The translations under genes and the position numbers were made by a program. A stretch of 64,000 nucleotides of DNA from Saturnia japonica (taxonomy: Eukaryota > Arthropoda > Insecta > Lepidoptera > Saturniidae): assembly GCA_033032175.1 (NCBI GenBank), contig CM065309.1:12276001-12340000 (forward strand), given 5' to 3'. Under the pieces are notes generated by a model. The model ran no database searches, had not been told where the DNA came from, and saw only the letters and a list, made by a program, of their open reading frames with translations. Below are positions 48,531 through 58,882 of the stretch, piece by piece. Positions within the stretch are counted from its first letter, which is position 1; each line of letters starts with the position of its first letter.

Positions 48531-48643
48531 AAGATCTTTGCTACCTTATATATATGTTTTTTCCTGTTCTTTACTTTTATATGCTGGTTTTATTTATTAC
48601 TACAAATAACTTCCACTGCGCTACCGGCTCATAATCTGCTACA
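48501..48643 (+). repeat. Partial copia LTR at the junction
   Basis: Matches the last 140-odd bases of the 199-bp LTR (from atgtgtcacacag to ataatctgctaca) in plus orientation, with more differences at its left edge than copy 1's LTRs show between themselves. It is the only LTR sequence in the composite. Confidence 0.88.
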
Positions 48644-48647
48644 ATTG

Positions 48648-50920
48648 CCTGTAGTGGGTCTATGTTGTTCTCGTTTTCAGATGTGTTTACGTCTAAAAAC
48701 CTTACATCTCTTGCAACAATCAGTTTACGATCATTCGGCAACCATACTCTATATCCTTTTTGGTCTCTAGGATATCCGACAAAAATTCCTTCTACACTAC
48801 GAGCTGTAAATTTATCCTTATTTATATCCTTATCTAAAATAAAAAAATTATTTCCAAAAGGTCTTAAACAATTTATATTTACACGTCTATCAAAGAATTT
48901 CTCATATGGTATTTCGCCATTAATCGCGGTAGATGGGCACCTATTTCTAACATGACATGCCGTCACTACAGCATCCACCCAAAACCCGCCTGAAAGTTTA
49001 GATGATAACAACATGCATCTTGCCATCTCAACCAGTGTTCTATTCATCCTCTCAGCTACACCGTTTTGCTGTGGAGTATGAGGAATCGTTTTTCTTCTAG
49101 AAATTCCTTCTTTACTCAAGAAGTCATCAAATTCTTTATTACAATACTCACCGCCATTATCAGTTTGTAAGTATTTTATTTTCATGCCAGTCATATTTTC
49201 TACATATTGCTTGTATATTTTAAACACAGTAAAAACCGAACTCTTCTTACTTAATAAATATACCTCGCACCATCTCGTAGAATCGTCGATAAACGTCGCA
49301 AAATATTTCGCGCCTCCTAAGGCTGCATTTTTCATAGGACCACATACATCGGAATAAACTATTTTTAGTTTTTCATTACACGGTCCGCTCGAGTAAGAAA
49401 AAGGAAGAGAACTCATTTTACCACGTATGCATATTTCGCAATTACGCAACCTATTGGCGGTAGTCGTATTAGTTCCGACATGTAAATTGCATTGGTCTAA
49501 GAGTTTTGTTAGATCGTTTGCATTTAGGTGACCCAAACGCTCATGCCATTTTAAAATATCGCTTTCATTAGAAACCGATGAAGCTTGAGCACACTGTTCC
49601 TTTACATAATAAAGATTATCTTTTCAAAATGCGATTAACTTCACATTACCATCAGTATCAGTCACTAGAGCCCTATCATCCCTAAACGTAACATGACACC
49701 CCTTATCGGTAATTTTTGCAACTGAAATCAAGTTAGTTCGCAAATCAGGAACATATAACGTGTTAGGTAGTTCAACTACACTTTTGAAGTTAGTATTATA
49801 TGCAGACAATCTTACTGTACCTTTACCTTGTACTAGAGCACTCTGTTTAGTAGCCAGAGTCACTTTACCGTCAGAAGGCTGTAAAGTTTTTCCAAAATAG
49901 GTTTTATCGTTACATAAATGACTCGTACAACCGCTATCGATAATCCAGTTTCCATTCTCGCAGTTTCCAAAGTGACAATCACCTGAAATACAATTAAATG
50001 TTACAAAACTAGTATCGACCTTTTCTGTTGTTAATTTATTTTCTGATACATATTTTACCAAATCCTTCTGTTTTAATTTATTACATTCCGAAGCTTTGTG
50101 TCCTTTTTTATGACATTTAAAACATTTTTAAACAAACTTAGACATTTTATCGACAGACTGTACAGAGTTTGATCCAAATTTCTTCTTATTTCTCTTCAAA
50201 ACATTGAAAGTATTATCGCTACTCGATCTCCTAGCATTGCTTTCTTCAAGAATTTTAATTTTTAATATCTCCGGGTCCGGAAATGAATCTATAGGACTCA
50301 ATTGCACACCTGAAATTCTCGAAACTTGATGGCAAGCTAAACAATAGCATTATCGATGCTAAATCATTGTGAAATTCTACGTCCATCTCGTGTAACTTGC
50401 ATTTAGCGTCAAAGAACTTGGCCAAGTGTTCGTGAATATCATCACTTTCGCTCATTTTACATAATATGAGCTGCTTCAGTAAGCTAGCCTTCCTAGCTGG
50501 TCCTTTCGAAGCATATACCGACTCAAGTTTCAACCAAACATCGTTTGATGTCTTACACTCTCTTATATGACGTAACTCGCTCGGGCTCATCGCTAAAAGT
50601 AGCTCTGCCTTCGCTTTTGAGTCTTGTGACTCCCATAAAGCCGCCTCTGGTAATTCGACTGGCTTTGGTTTACTACCATCTACGTATTCCCATAAATCGT
50701 TCTTTATTAAAATCGCCTGTGCGTGTACCTTCCAGGAATCATAGTTATTCCTACCAAGAACCTCGATCCTCACTGTAGTTATGGTGCCGCCCTTTTCGCT
50801 GCTCCACTTACAATTGATCTCTTTGCACTTTTATTCGACGATCACATATGATAACTCTTCTTTCGTCATCCACCGATTTCATTTATATACGATTTTATCG
50901 GCAACTGGGCCCATAACCAT
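48648..50920 (-). pseudogene. Copia copy 3, inverted, 5' leader to mid-integrase
   Basis: On the minus strand it runs from the primer site (near 50,906-50,920) through leader, gag, protease and integrase, and stops dead inside the linker after integrase (residues NNIDPLQ, 48,648). The frame then runs into the LTR of copy 2. Both candidate gag starts are lost (ATA and GTG instead of ATG). A one-base change in length near 50,290 shifts gag, and a TAA precedes the knuckle, but the knuckle itself keeps all cysteines (CFKCHKKGHKASEC). The integrase finger (HLNANDL...CEIC) and D, D, E residues are intact in one 319-codon frame. RT and RNase H are absent. Confidence 0.9.
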
Positions 50921-50990
50921 TCCTGTAGTGGGTCTATGTTGTTGGAATGGTTATGGGCCCAGTTGCCGATAAATAGTATATAAATAAAAT
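50896..50990. repeat. Palindrome of copia primer-site region
   Basis: The left arm ttatcggcaactgggcccat...aaccattcc and the right arm ggaatggttatgggcccagt...tgccgataa are exact inverted copies of the primer-binding and leader start. They surround 20 bases, tgtagtgggtctatgttgtt, that come from the integrase linker. The right arm continues as copia leader to 50,990, then unique DNA begins (taatcctcgc). Confidence 0.9.
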
Positions 50991-51261
50991 TAATCCTCGC
51001 AATACACAATTCTTGTGTAGAGTTAAGGCATGACTTTAAGGGTGTACATGGGTTTTAAAGGGGGGAAAAACAATAACTTCTGTAATTTAAAAAAATATAA
51101 ATAGATATCAATTTATTTATTCAAACTATACATACCTAAAAGAATAATAGAATAACAATTTTTTATAAAATTCTGATCTACAAATTTTGATAATTTAGTG
51201 TTCGGAGGTCCTTTGATGAATAGTGTCCTATTTATTACAACTTTAACAAAAAAAAAAAAAA

Positions 51262-51500
51262 CAAACACTTTTTAACCAACTTCAAAAAAAAGGAGGAGAT
51301 TATCAATTCGGTTGTATTTTTTTTATATGTTTGTTACCACATAACTCCATCATTTATAAACCGATTTAAAATATTATTTTTTTGTTGGAAAGGGGATATT
51401 TCAAGGTGAGACCCATTTTAATTTCATGGGCATTGGACCTTGGATTTCGAAGATACACCTGAAAAACTCTTCAAAAGCGAACGGGTAATGTATAGTGATT
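51262..51500 (+). repeat. Dispersed repeat family 4, copy 2
   Basis: Landmarks aacttcaaaaaaaaggagga, gattatcaattcggttgtat, taaaccgatttaaaatatta, tgttggaaaggggatattt and gggcattggaccttgg. Partner of 11,690-11,965; this copy is better preserved. Confidence 0.5.
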
Positions 51501-51549
51501 GTTATATTGGTACATTTATCATAATCCAAGACTAGGTGTACCTAACTAA

Positions 51550-51990
51550 GGATGTTCTGTACTAACTTGAACTGCGAAGACACAACGAAACTCTTTAACA
51601 ACAAACAGCACGAATGTGGAATTTTCACCCTTGCCTCCTTTTGCATGTTCTACTGTTTGTGTAATGAGTTGTATTCCGAGGAAGAGTTCGGTATGGTACC
51701 AGCGGCTACTTTCCACCAACGCACCACTCACTATCGGTAGGGAGTTCATCTTCACACTTTGGAACGTAAATGGTCGCGGACAGTCCGGTTTCAGAGGAAT
51801 ATTTTTACGCGAACGCTCCTTTTGTGGAATAAGCTCCCTAGTGCTGATATTTTCCCAGGGGACTAAAGTATGAAGTTCTTCTAAAGGGGGGGAAATAGGT
51901 TTTCAAACGGCCGGCAACGCGCATGCGATACATATGTGTAAGGGTCCATAGGCTGCGGTGACCGCTTACCTGTTGTATATTATGTTTGAG
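51550..51990 (+). mobile_element. LINE 3' end with C-terminal RT remnant
   Basis: Plus-strand pieces read RKSSVWYQRLLSTNA... and, after frame changes, LLLWNKLPSADIFPGD, the LWN.LP...FP closing motif of CR1/Jockey-type reverse transcriptases. The 3' UTR follows: acggccggcaacgcgcatgc, gtccataggctgcggtgacc, gcttacctg. This UTR matches the tails at 6,785 and 52,186, linking those repeats to a LINE. Confidence 0.65.
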
Positions 51991-52185
51991 AAGAAAAATA
52001 TACTTTCAAATATATATATTTATTAACATATTACATAGATGAAAACGTGCATTTTTTATTATATTTTATGACATAAGAATTTTTAACAAATTTAAAACAA
52101 CTTCTTTCTTTAGAAGCGGCCTGCCATACGGCCAGTTACAATTATTAACAACATTACCATCAGGTGAACCGTAATTTTGGTATAA

Positions 52186-52455
52186 AAAAAGGCAGAGATA
52201 GGGCACAGGGAAATTTTTTTGGAGATGTGTCTCTACTTGGGGTAGCCTGGCTGGTGGAATACCGTTCAGAAGATCGCGACCAAATAACCTAGTGTTGTGT
52301 TCCTGCGGTCAGTAGGGTTTCTAGAGCTCTTTGGGGTAGGGGGTTCAAGGTCGGCAACGTGCTAGTGATACCTACATGCATCCATAGGCTACAGTATCCG
52401 CTTACCATCAGGCGGGCTGTATGCTTGTTTGCCAACTTTTTTCTATAAAAAAGGC
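52186..52455 (+). mobile_element. LINE-tail/SINE repeat, copy 2
   Basis: Same organisation as 6,785-7,060: tctctacttggggtagcctg, gctggtggaataccgttcag, ggtcggcaacgtgctagtga, cataggctacagtatccgct, taccatcaggcgggctgtat, gcttgtttgccaactttttt, with an A-rich end. Confidence 0.7.
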
Positions 52456-52499
52456 ACTGGAACTCCATAATAAAACAATATAACCTTGCCGTGTTTGGG

Positions 52500-53000
52500 T
52501 TTCATGGAATTGTTATGAGATGCACTCTATCTACAAGTGATTTTAATGATAATATTCGTATATTCGAGTCGTGTATTGTGTCTGTTCTTGATTGTCAGAA
52601 GACAGATTTTATAGCCCCGTTACTTCAGTTTACTATCTATCGTCGTGAGGTCGATGTGTTAATTTGTTGGCGCCCAAATCTGACAACATTAAGCATTCCA
52701 AGCTTTGATGCATGAGTTACTATCTTTCGTCATCAAATTTTACGTACACTGCTTCCGGTAGCTCCTCATCCTCCAGTTAACCTCTTCTTAAGACCGGCTA
52801 ATATATTTTTTTATTATGCCCATTTCTCCATGGGTCCTTCAGGGTCGGAAACATCACCCGGGATTTTACACCCATTTTTATCAATGACAGAAAAGCACCA
52901 GATTTATTGACGTCTTTAGGAATTACGTTATCTGATATTTTGCTGCCATTATATGCAGCGCGTTTAGAAGATCTACTCATATTCGTTTTCAATAAACCAG
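52500..53000 (-). pseudogene. PIF1-type helicase fragment (probable Helitron)
   Basis: The minus strand reads IPKDVNKSGAFLSLIKMGVK then SRVMFPTLKDPWRNG. This matches the order of a conserved PIF1-family helicase segment, where '..DVNK(T/S)GG...L.(V/I)G.(R)VML..N.D...GLVNG..G' precedes the last ATPase motifs. After one stop it continues RRG, then LEDEELPEAVYVKFDDER, like the '.P..V.V.FDD..VG' stretch that follows in PIF1-like helicases of Helitrons. GLVNG has decayed to PWRNG. Several stops downstream show a dead copy. The non-autonomous Helitron-like repeats nearby would need such a helicase, which makes a Helitron source more likely than a host PIF1 pseudogene. Confidence 0.5.
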
Positions 53001-53509
53001 TTGCCTACAGAACGTAAGACTCACTAAAAAGGAATAAATAAACTTTTTCACAAAAACAAAACCGACTCTAAAATACTACTTACTCTGAAAAATTCACTAA
53101 AAAGTAAAAAAAAATAATCAGCTTATTTATTTACTTAAAAATATCCCTTTTTAACTCAATTTGATATTCCTACGAACTATTCGTCTGCCACATATTCTTA
53201 TTTTTGGAGTCGGTGCCAGCCAAGTTTTTAAGAAATTTTAGGAAACTTCCTAAAATTGGCAAAATGTGATTAAAGTTTCGTTAATTCGATAATGTAGTAA
53301 TACTCAATTAATTAATCAAATAAATGTAACTGCCTAAAGCGACACCCTAATTACGGATAAACCTATTTACAAAAAATAAAGAAAATGAACTTAAAGCAAC
53401 AACTCGAAAACCTATTGATGAACACAGATGTCGTGTAAAACAGATCTATATACCTTAAGGTGATTCCAAGCATGAATACTATTAGAGAATACAGCTTATA
53501 ACACAATTA
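53001..53509. other. AT-rich spacer
   Basis: No gene or repeat recognised between the helicase fragment and the mariner. Confidence 0.35.
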
Positions 53510-54664
53510 GGTCTTTACCTATGAAATTGCCGTTTTGTATGAAAAAATTTAAACGAATTTTTTTCATGTATTTTTTATTTGTATTAATCGAAGTAAATCA
53601 CCCATACAATCAATGCATCTTTGCCAGCGCAGTGGCAGTTTATTGATGCCCTTCTTAAAGAAATCAGCTGGACGGGAGGCAACAAATTCTTCAAAGGCAT
53701 TTTGTACTGCCTCTCGGGTATTGAATTTTTTTCCCGCCAAGGAGTTATCCAAATTCTGGAAAAAGTAATAGTCTGTAGGCGCAAGGTCTGGTGAGTAGGG
53801 CGGATGACCGAGAACTTCCAACCCCAGTTCTTGCAACTTGGAGACCGTCTGCTGTGCAGTATGAGGTCGCGCGTTGTCGTGCAGGAGCAACGGAGACGAG
53901 CGATTGACCAATGCTGGTTAGAGATGTGCCGGTTTCTCCATCATTGTGTTCAGTTCTTCACAGTACACATCTGCAGTAATGCTCACCCCGTTTGGTAAGA
54001 AGCTGTGATGAATCACACCGGCGCTAGACCACCAAACAGTGACCATCACTTTTCTATGGGTCGGTTTTTGTTTAGGGCATTGTTTAGGTGCTCAACCAGG
54101 ATCCAACCAACTTGCTGAGCACTTGCGGTTATCAAACAGAATCCATTTTGCATCGCAGGTACCAATGCGGTTTAAAATTCCTTCATTTGTGTGTCTGTTG
54201 AGCAGTGCAAGGCACGTCTCGACGCGTACTTCGCGCTGGCGATCATTGAGTACGTGGGGCACCCATTTGTCAAGCTTTTTTACCTTGCCAAGTTGACGCA
54301 AATGGAACAATATTATTTTGACGCTAATGTCGAAAGCTGTTGCTAATCTTGTCATTGTCGACCAAAGTCCTCGGACGACCGCGAGGTTAATTTTTCAGGT
54401 CGAAATTCCCAGAACGGAAGCGAGCAAACCAATAACAGGTTGGTTTGTAGTGTTAGCTCCGTAAATGTCGTTGATGTTGCGTGCCGCTTAAACCGCGTTG
54501 CTGCCACGACGGTGACAAAATGACAAATGACTACTTTTGGAAAAAGAATTCCATGTTTTTAAAATAAAGTTAATTTGAAATTAGAATTCTTTGCCAAACA
54601 AAAATTATTTTGATTTGAATTGACCAGTACTGCAGAACGGCAATTTCATAGGTAAAGAAAGACC
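53510..54664 (-). mobile_element. Mariner element, family A copy 2
   Basis: Same terminal repeats as copy 1 (ggtctttacctatgaaattg at 53,510; complement at the right), with TA on both sides (53,508-53,509 and 54,665-54,666). The right terminal repeat holds a 4-base duplication (ggtaaagaaagacc). It is 1,155 bp, about 107 bp shorter than copy 1, mostly through a 44-bp deletion near 54,350 and a larger change near 54,500. Confidence 0.92.
53564..54440 (-). pseudogene. Mariner transposase, family A copy 2, broken
   Basis: Open pieces give the helix-turn-helix remnant (ATAFDISVKIILFHLRQLGK), WVPHVLNDRQRE, and the first catalytic region WILFDNRK, up to a stop after WLDPG near 54,092. The second half, in LLHDNARPHTAQ and HPPYSPDLAPTDYYFF, retains the second and third Asp; the second reads DNA, the common form, where copy 1 has DSA. 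A one-base insertion near 53,596 replaces the normal GDYFD end. The 44-bp deletion removes part of the N-terminal DNA-binding region. Unlike copy 1, it has no stop at the EGI position. Confidence 0.85.
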
Positions 54665-54665
54665 T

Positions 54666-55704
54666 ATTTTAAGCGCATTGAATATTGATGTATCGGACAC
54701 AACTAGTGTGCAAAATTTTAACAAGATAAAATAGTACTAAATTGGTACTGGTTTTCGAGAAATTTTGTCCACCGATTTAAAAATAAACTATTTTGACAAC
54801 AAACAATTTAAAGATAGTAATAAAACAGAGAATATATCATTTTTTAACAAACCCTCAGCTTTTTTCTCAGCTATGAGTATGCAATGTTCCTTTTCTTTCC
54901 AGACATGCTCGAAACAATGTGGGCTATCGGTCATTCAACCATCTCTCGTGGATCTATACGAATTAAATTTACAAAAAAAAAAACTTTAAAAATAAATCAA
55001 TTATCATATTTTTTATCTTTCACAAACGGTGTAGGCCATAAGGTTGCCTGTACAGGCGGCCGTGTAAGCCTTTAATAAAAGCTACTTTAGTTTTTCAATT
55101 GGTGATAACAATGATAAAAATATAAATCAAATATTTTGGAGAATTTTTATCAGTATCGATCAATATACCAATCTTTGTTAATATCTCTAAATACATAATA
55201 TATTTGTCATAATTGTGTACAAAAACTGCTTATGTAATTATTGAAGTAAAATACGAAGTGGTACAATACAAGAAAAAAGTTTAATAAATAGAATACTAAA
55301 CGATGTCATAACAGAATTTACAACATAAAGGAGTTTCTACCCTGTTTCCTGCTTCCTTCTGAATAATAATGGACAACTTACTGCAACATTTTGATGGTAG
55401 ACCGTCGCGTCGCCTCGCGGTGATCTTTCTCTTTGGTTTATTATATTCTCTGAGCATTGTCTCTACTACCGAATCGTGATGCAATAAATTAATTCAGTCT
55501 AACATGCCATTTTCACGATATTATTTTATCTAATACGTTTTTCCTAACGTTTAACATACGAGAGGATTAAAGGGTTTAATTAATTGAAAATTGTTGCAAT
55601 TTAATTTATAGGTATGTTATAATTCTGCTCAACTTAAGAAGTTTTATTTATTTTACAAAATTTACTTCGAATGCTATTATAAAATGTATGCCCATTACGG
55701 CTAT
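54666..55704. other. Stretch without a recognised gene
   Basis: AT-rich. A 62-codon minus frame at 55,296-55,484 (started with TTG) shows the cysteine pattern CC-x17-CC-x2-C and lies in a slightly GC-richer patch; no family is recognised and it is not called as a gene. Confidence 0.3.
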
Positions 55705-55830
55705 ATTATTAACTAACTGTACCCGCGATTTCGTTCACATAGTATATTTCGTGTATGAAAAACAGCAACTATTAATAAAAACTTCACCTCGCCTCAATCT
55801 CACCATACGGTATTTGACCCGTTAAGCTTT
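55705..55830 (-). mobile_element. Helitron-like 3' tip
   Basis: The plus strand reads ctgtacccgcgatttcgttcacatagtatatttcg, the complement of a Lep1-type 3' end. The wider boundary is uncertain. Confidence 0.4.
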
Positions 55831-55913
55831 GACCATTCCCAACTAAAATAATTGTAAATGTCAATCCATATCACAGTTTAACTATCATACCGATATTATC
55901 TAAAATACATAAA

Positions 55914-56160
55914 GACTGACGGCTATGCTCGAGGTCCTGGGTTCGATTCCCAGGTCGAACAAAGTGTTAATGGGTTTTTCTACGAAATTCTCAGTAGCAG
56001 CTCAGAAATTGGCTTTGTGCCCGATTGATTGCAATAGGCTCTATTGCAATAGGTCCTATTACATGGGACCTAGAAAACATACTCGGCGAACTTTGGGTAT
56101 ACATTAGTACACACCTAAAAACCCTTCGACGAATATATATGCATAAACGACATGTATAGT
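55914..56160 (+). repeat. tRNA-derived SINE, family 1, copy 3
   Basis: The A-box half is missing (5'-truncated), but the T arm is the best of the three: cctgggttcgattcccagg. The body and 3' end match copies 1 and 2 (aatgggtttttctacgaaat, cccgattgattgcaatag, catgggacctagaaaacata, cccttcgacgaata), with a local duplication of ctattgcaatagg. Confidence 0.8.
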
Positions 56161-56794
56161 AGAAATGTAGATAGAATAGATTTTGTTACTAATTTAAATA
56201 TTTAAAAATATCCTTAATATTTATCAAAAAAATATTTTAAAATATTAATAAAAGCCCAGCTTTAAGTTATTAATATACGTGCTTTCAGAAAATATATTTA
56301 TGTGTGACAATAAATATCAAACCATTTTGTGATAATTTAAACGAAGCTATGAATACTGTTGGAAAAGAAAAAAAGAAAAAGCTGTCATGAGGACTGCCGA
56401 CAGAAGTGAAACTTAAAACTATAAACGAACAGTTGTTATTTTTGGAAATCCAAATTAATTGTTTGATCTTAAATTAAAACTTGTAAATCAAAACTGTTTC
56501 ACACAACAAATTTGTTTTATCACGTTAGTAAAATAACTCCTAAATTACTATAATATACGCATTGCAGAGTAATTGTAGGTATTCAATATAAATAATGATG
56601 TTCTTAATTTTTAGGCTATGTTGCTACACAGACTCCGTTTATCGCGAACACGTCACGTGACCATGTCAAACCTCATAAAGAACTTTTCACTTCAATAAAA
56701 CCTATATTTTCATTTTTTGTTTTTATTGAAAATTATATAAAGATACAATAATTTAGATTGATTTCGTATCCTTTCACTATATTTCATTAAATAT
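56161..56794. other. AT-rich stretch, nothing recognised
   Basis: No coding signal seen. Confidence 0.35.
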
Positions 56795-56955
56795 TTAAGC
56801 CGTTTATGAGTTATTTTCGGATATACAGACAAACCGACAGTTATTTTTTAAATATCATATTCGCGATCAGATTTTATAATAAATAATTATGTAACACAAA
56901 ATTTTGAAAAAAGTTTAATGTACAGACAGCGCTACAGATATATCCGTATAGATGA
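56795..56955 (-). mobile_element. Helitron-like family A, fragment
   Basis: taagccgtttatgagttatt, ttcggatatacagacaaacc and the following patch match the reversed 5' part of family A. Confidence 0.45.
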
Positions 56956-57039
56956 AACAACTATCAGATCACTCACTTTTTTAATGTGAAAATATTATTG
57001 TAATAGAATTATTATTATTGTATTTGTACTATTTTATTA

Positions 57040-57660
57040 AAGAATATCTGGGAGACCGAGCTATGCTCGGTGTCTTTTAAACAAATAAGAAAAATACCTA
57101 TCTAGGTAAACTTGGAATGTAAAACAATATCTAAATGCCAAGTTTCATCAAAATCGTTGGAGCCGTTTCCGAGAAGTATATATATACAAGAATTGCTAAC
57201 TTAATATAATAAGATTAAGTGAGGTCAACCTTTTTTGAATCAAATCGGATTGAGTTTTTAAACATGTGTCAAAATAAAATGTAATTTAAATGACAGCACT
57301 AAGGAGCATTGATATCAACTTCGAGGCAAATCACCGCAAAATCACTTTCTACCCATTTTTAACCCCGTTAGGGGATGAATTTCGATAAAATACGAAACAC
57401 GTCATCCGTCAATTCTGTTAAAAAAGGCTTATGTAAAATTTGAAGTAGATTGGACCAAGGAATCACGTCCTATATAAACTTTGACCCCTTTTTCACCCCC
57501 TCAGGGGTAGAATTTCAGAAAATCCTTTCTTATCGGATGCGTACGTCATACAAAGAACACACCCTCCAAGTTTCAGGTCTCTATGATCAGCGGTTTAGGC
57601 TGTGCGTTGATCCGTCAGTCATTCAGGACAAAGCATTTTATATGTATAGATTTATTATTT
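57040..57660 (+). repeat. Non-coding repeat with LINE-UTR character
   Basis: Starts ctgggagaccgagctatgct, including a small palindrome ccgagctatgctcgg. It then runs tcatcaaaatcgttggagcc, gtttccgagaagtatatata, tttttaaccccgttagggga and tttttcaccccctcagggg. These boilerplate phrases are common in lepidopteran repeats, but no second full copy lies in the window, so boundaries are estimates. Confidence 0.4.
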
Positions 57661-57939
57661 AGTTCCAACTCATTAAATATGAAATTATTTTAAAGAACAA
57701 ATTTTTATTACAAGTATGTAAAGCTTCAAATTTATTATAATTGCTTACTTCGTAGTCGTTCGTAGTACGAAGAAATCTACGAATAAATAAATCTTGTCAC
57801 GTATAAAGGATACCAACATATGAACTGGTTACCGACTCGATTCATTTGTTCCTTTGTAGAATAGGGTTCAAAATGCAATATTTTATACACTTTATTCATC
57901 GAAATATAAACACAACAATAAAATTAAACGATAAAAGGT

Positions 57940-58195
57940 AAACTGCGGAATGTGGAATTGTATTGTGGAATTCGCTTTCTATCAACATCCAACTAGCCAA
58001 CTCTCGCCATTCCTTCATGTATTCGTTACGTAGGTTTTACTAGGAACAGGTGAATATAGACTAGATTTTTTTAAACTAAATATTATGCACACCTTTCGCT
58101 TGTTCCCTTGGAATACTGGCAGAGAATTCTTTTAGTATTGAGTCCTCCAATTGTACTCTTATGTGCAATAAAGAATATAATAAAAAAAACATCTT
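57940..58195 (+). mobile_element. CR1/Jockey-like LINE 3' fragment, copy 2
   Basis: Plus-strand reading WNSLSINIQLANSRHSFMYS corresponds to WNPLLINIQQDNSRDSFKYS of the copy at 1,190-1,560. The tails also match (cttgttcccttggaatactg, gcagagaattctttt, gagtcctccaattg, gcaataaagaat), ending in an A run. Two stops interrupt the frame. Confidence 0.65.
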
Positions 58196-58654
58196 TGCTA
58201 TATTAAACAGTACTGTTTATTTATTGTATAATCAAGAAGGGTTATAATTTAGTCAAAGTTATAACATCCGGCGTAAAAGGGATGGTTGGTAATGCTCCCG
58301 ACCATAACCTTCTTTCATTTATACTCTTTAAACAATGCTTCGTGTAGAATATAACAAATGAGTACTAATGATTAAAGTTTAAAATATTATTTCACCTTCT
58401 CTAGGATTGCTATTTAAATTATTAATCTGAAAATATGCTGTAGAGTACTTACGTGCAAAATAATACTGTACACATAGGGTATAAGCACATTTAAATAGAC
58501 AAAACACAAAAATAATTGGGTATGAATGCAGGCTACACTGGCGGAATTCTCATGTGATGCTGTAGGCTTATGCTAGATAAACTTGCTTAAGCCGGAATAA
58601 TGTGTAATATTATATGTAGGTGAATAGAATAAAATACTTGCCGGTCATATAACT
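58196..58654. other. AT-rich stretch, nothing recognised
   Basis: No coding signal seen. Confidence 0.3.
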
Positions 58655-58882
58655 AATATATAAATAGGATAGGCGATGGGGCTGAAGAGTTCTCGAGTGG
58701 TGACAGTGTAGCGGAAGACGCAGTGTGGACAAATCTGCCAAAGATGAAACGTTGACCTGGCGAAAGTTGAGAATTCGTAGGATACAAGTAGCGTAGGACC
58801 AGTTGTTGTGGCGATCATTGGGGAAGACCTCTGTACAGCAGTGGACGACTTTCGATTAAGATGATGCTGATGATAAATGTTG
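58655..58882 (+). mobile_element. RTE-like LINE 3' tail with GAT repeat end
   Basis: ctcgagtggtgacagtgtag, gttgttgtggcgatcattgg, ggaagacctctgtacagcag and tggacgactttcgattaag, then gatgatgctgatgat. This is the same 3' end as 29,755-30,095 (ggatcc...ttgtggcgatctta, ctatgtccagtagaggacg), here with the microsatellite-like tail common to RTE-type LINEs. Confidence 0.65.

Larger units (their letters stand above)
44631..48643 (+). mobile_element. Copia copy 2, 5'-truncated, in the composite
   Basis: Homology to copy 1 begins abruptly inside gag at gagtcacaag. There is no 5' LTR, primer site or gag start. It runs through protease, integrase, RT and RNase H. Near 48,497 it jumps from RNase H into the middle of the LTR, skipping the pol end, the polypurine tract and the first part of the LTR, and ends at the LTR terminus (TACA, 48,643). 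It is followed within four bases by copy 3 in the opposite direction. Confidence 0.9.

Noticed and set aside
52491..52715. 74-codon plus-strand gene
   Set aside because: It lies antisense to the PIF1-like helicase relic and shows no recognisable domain.
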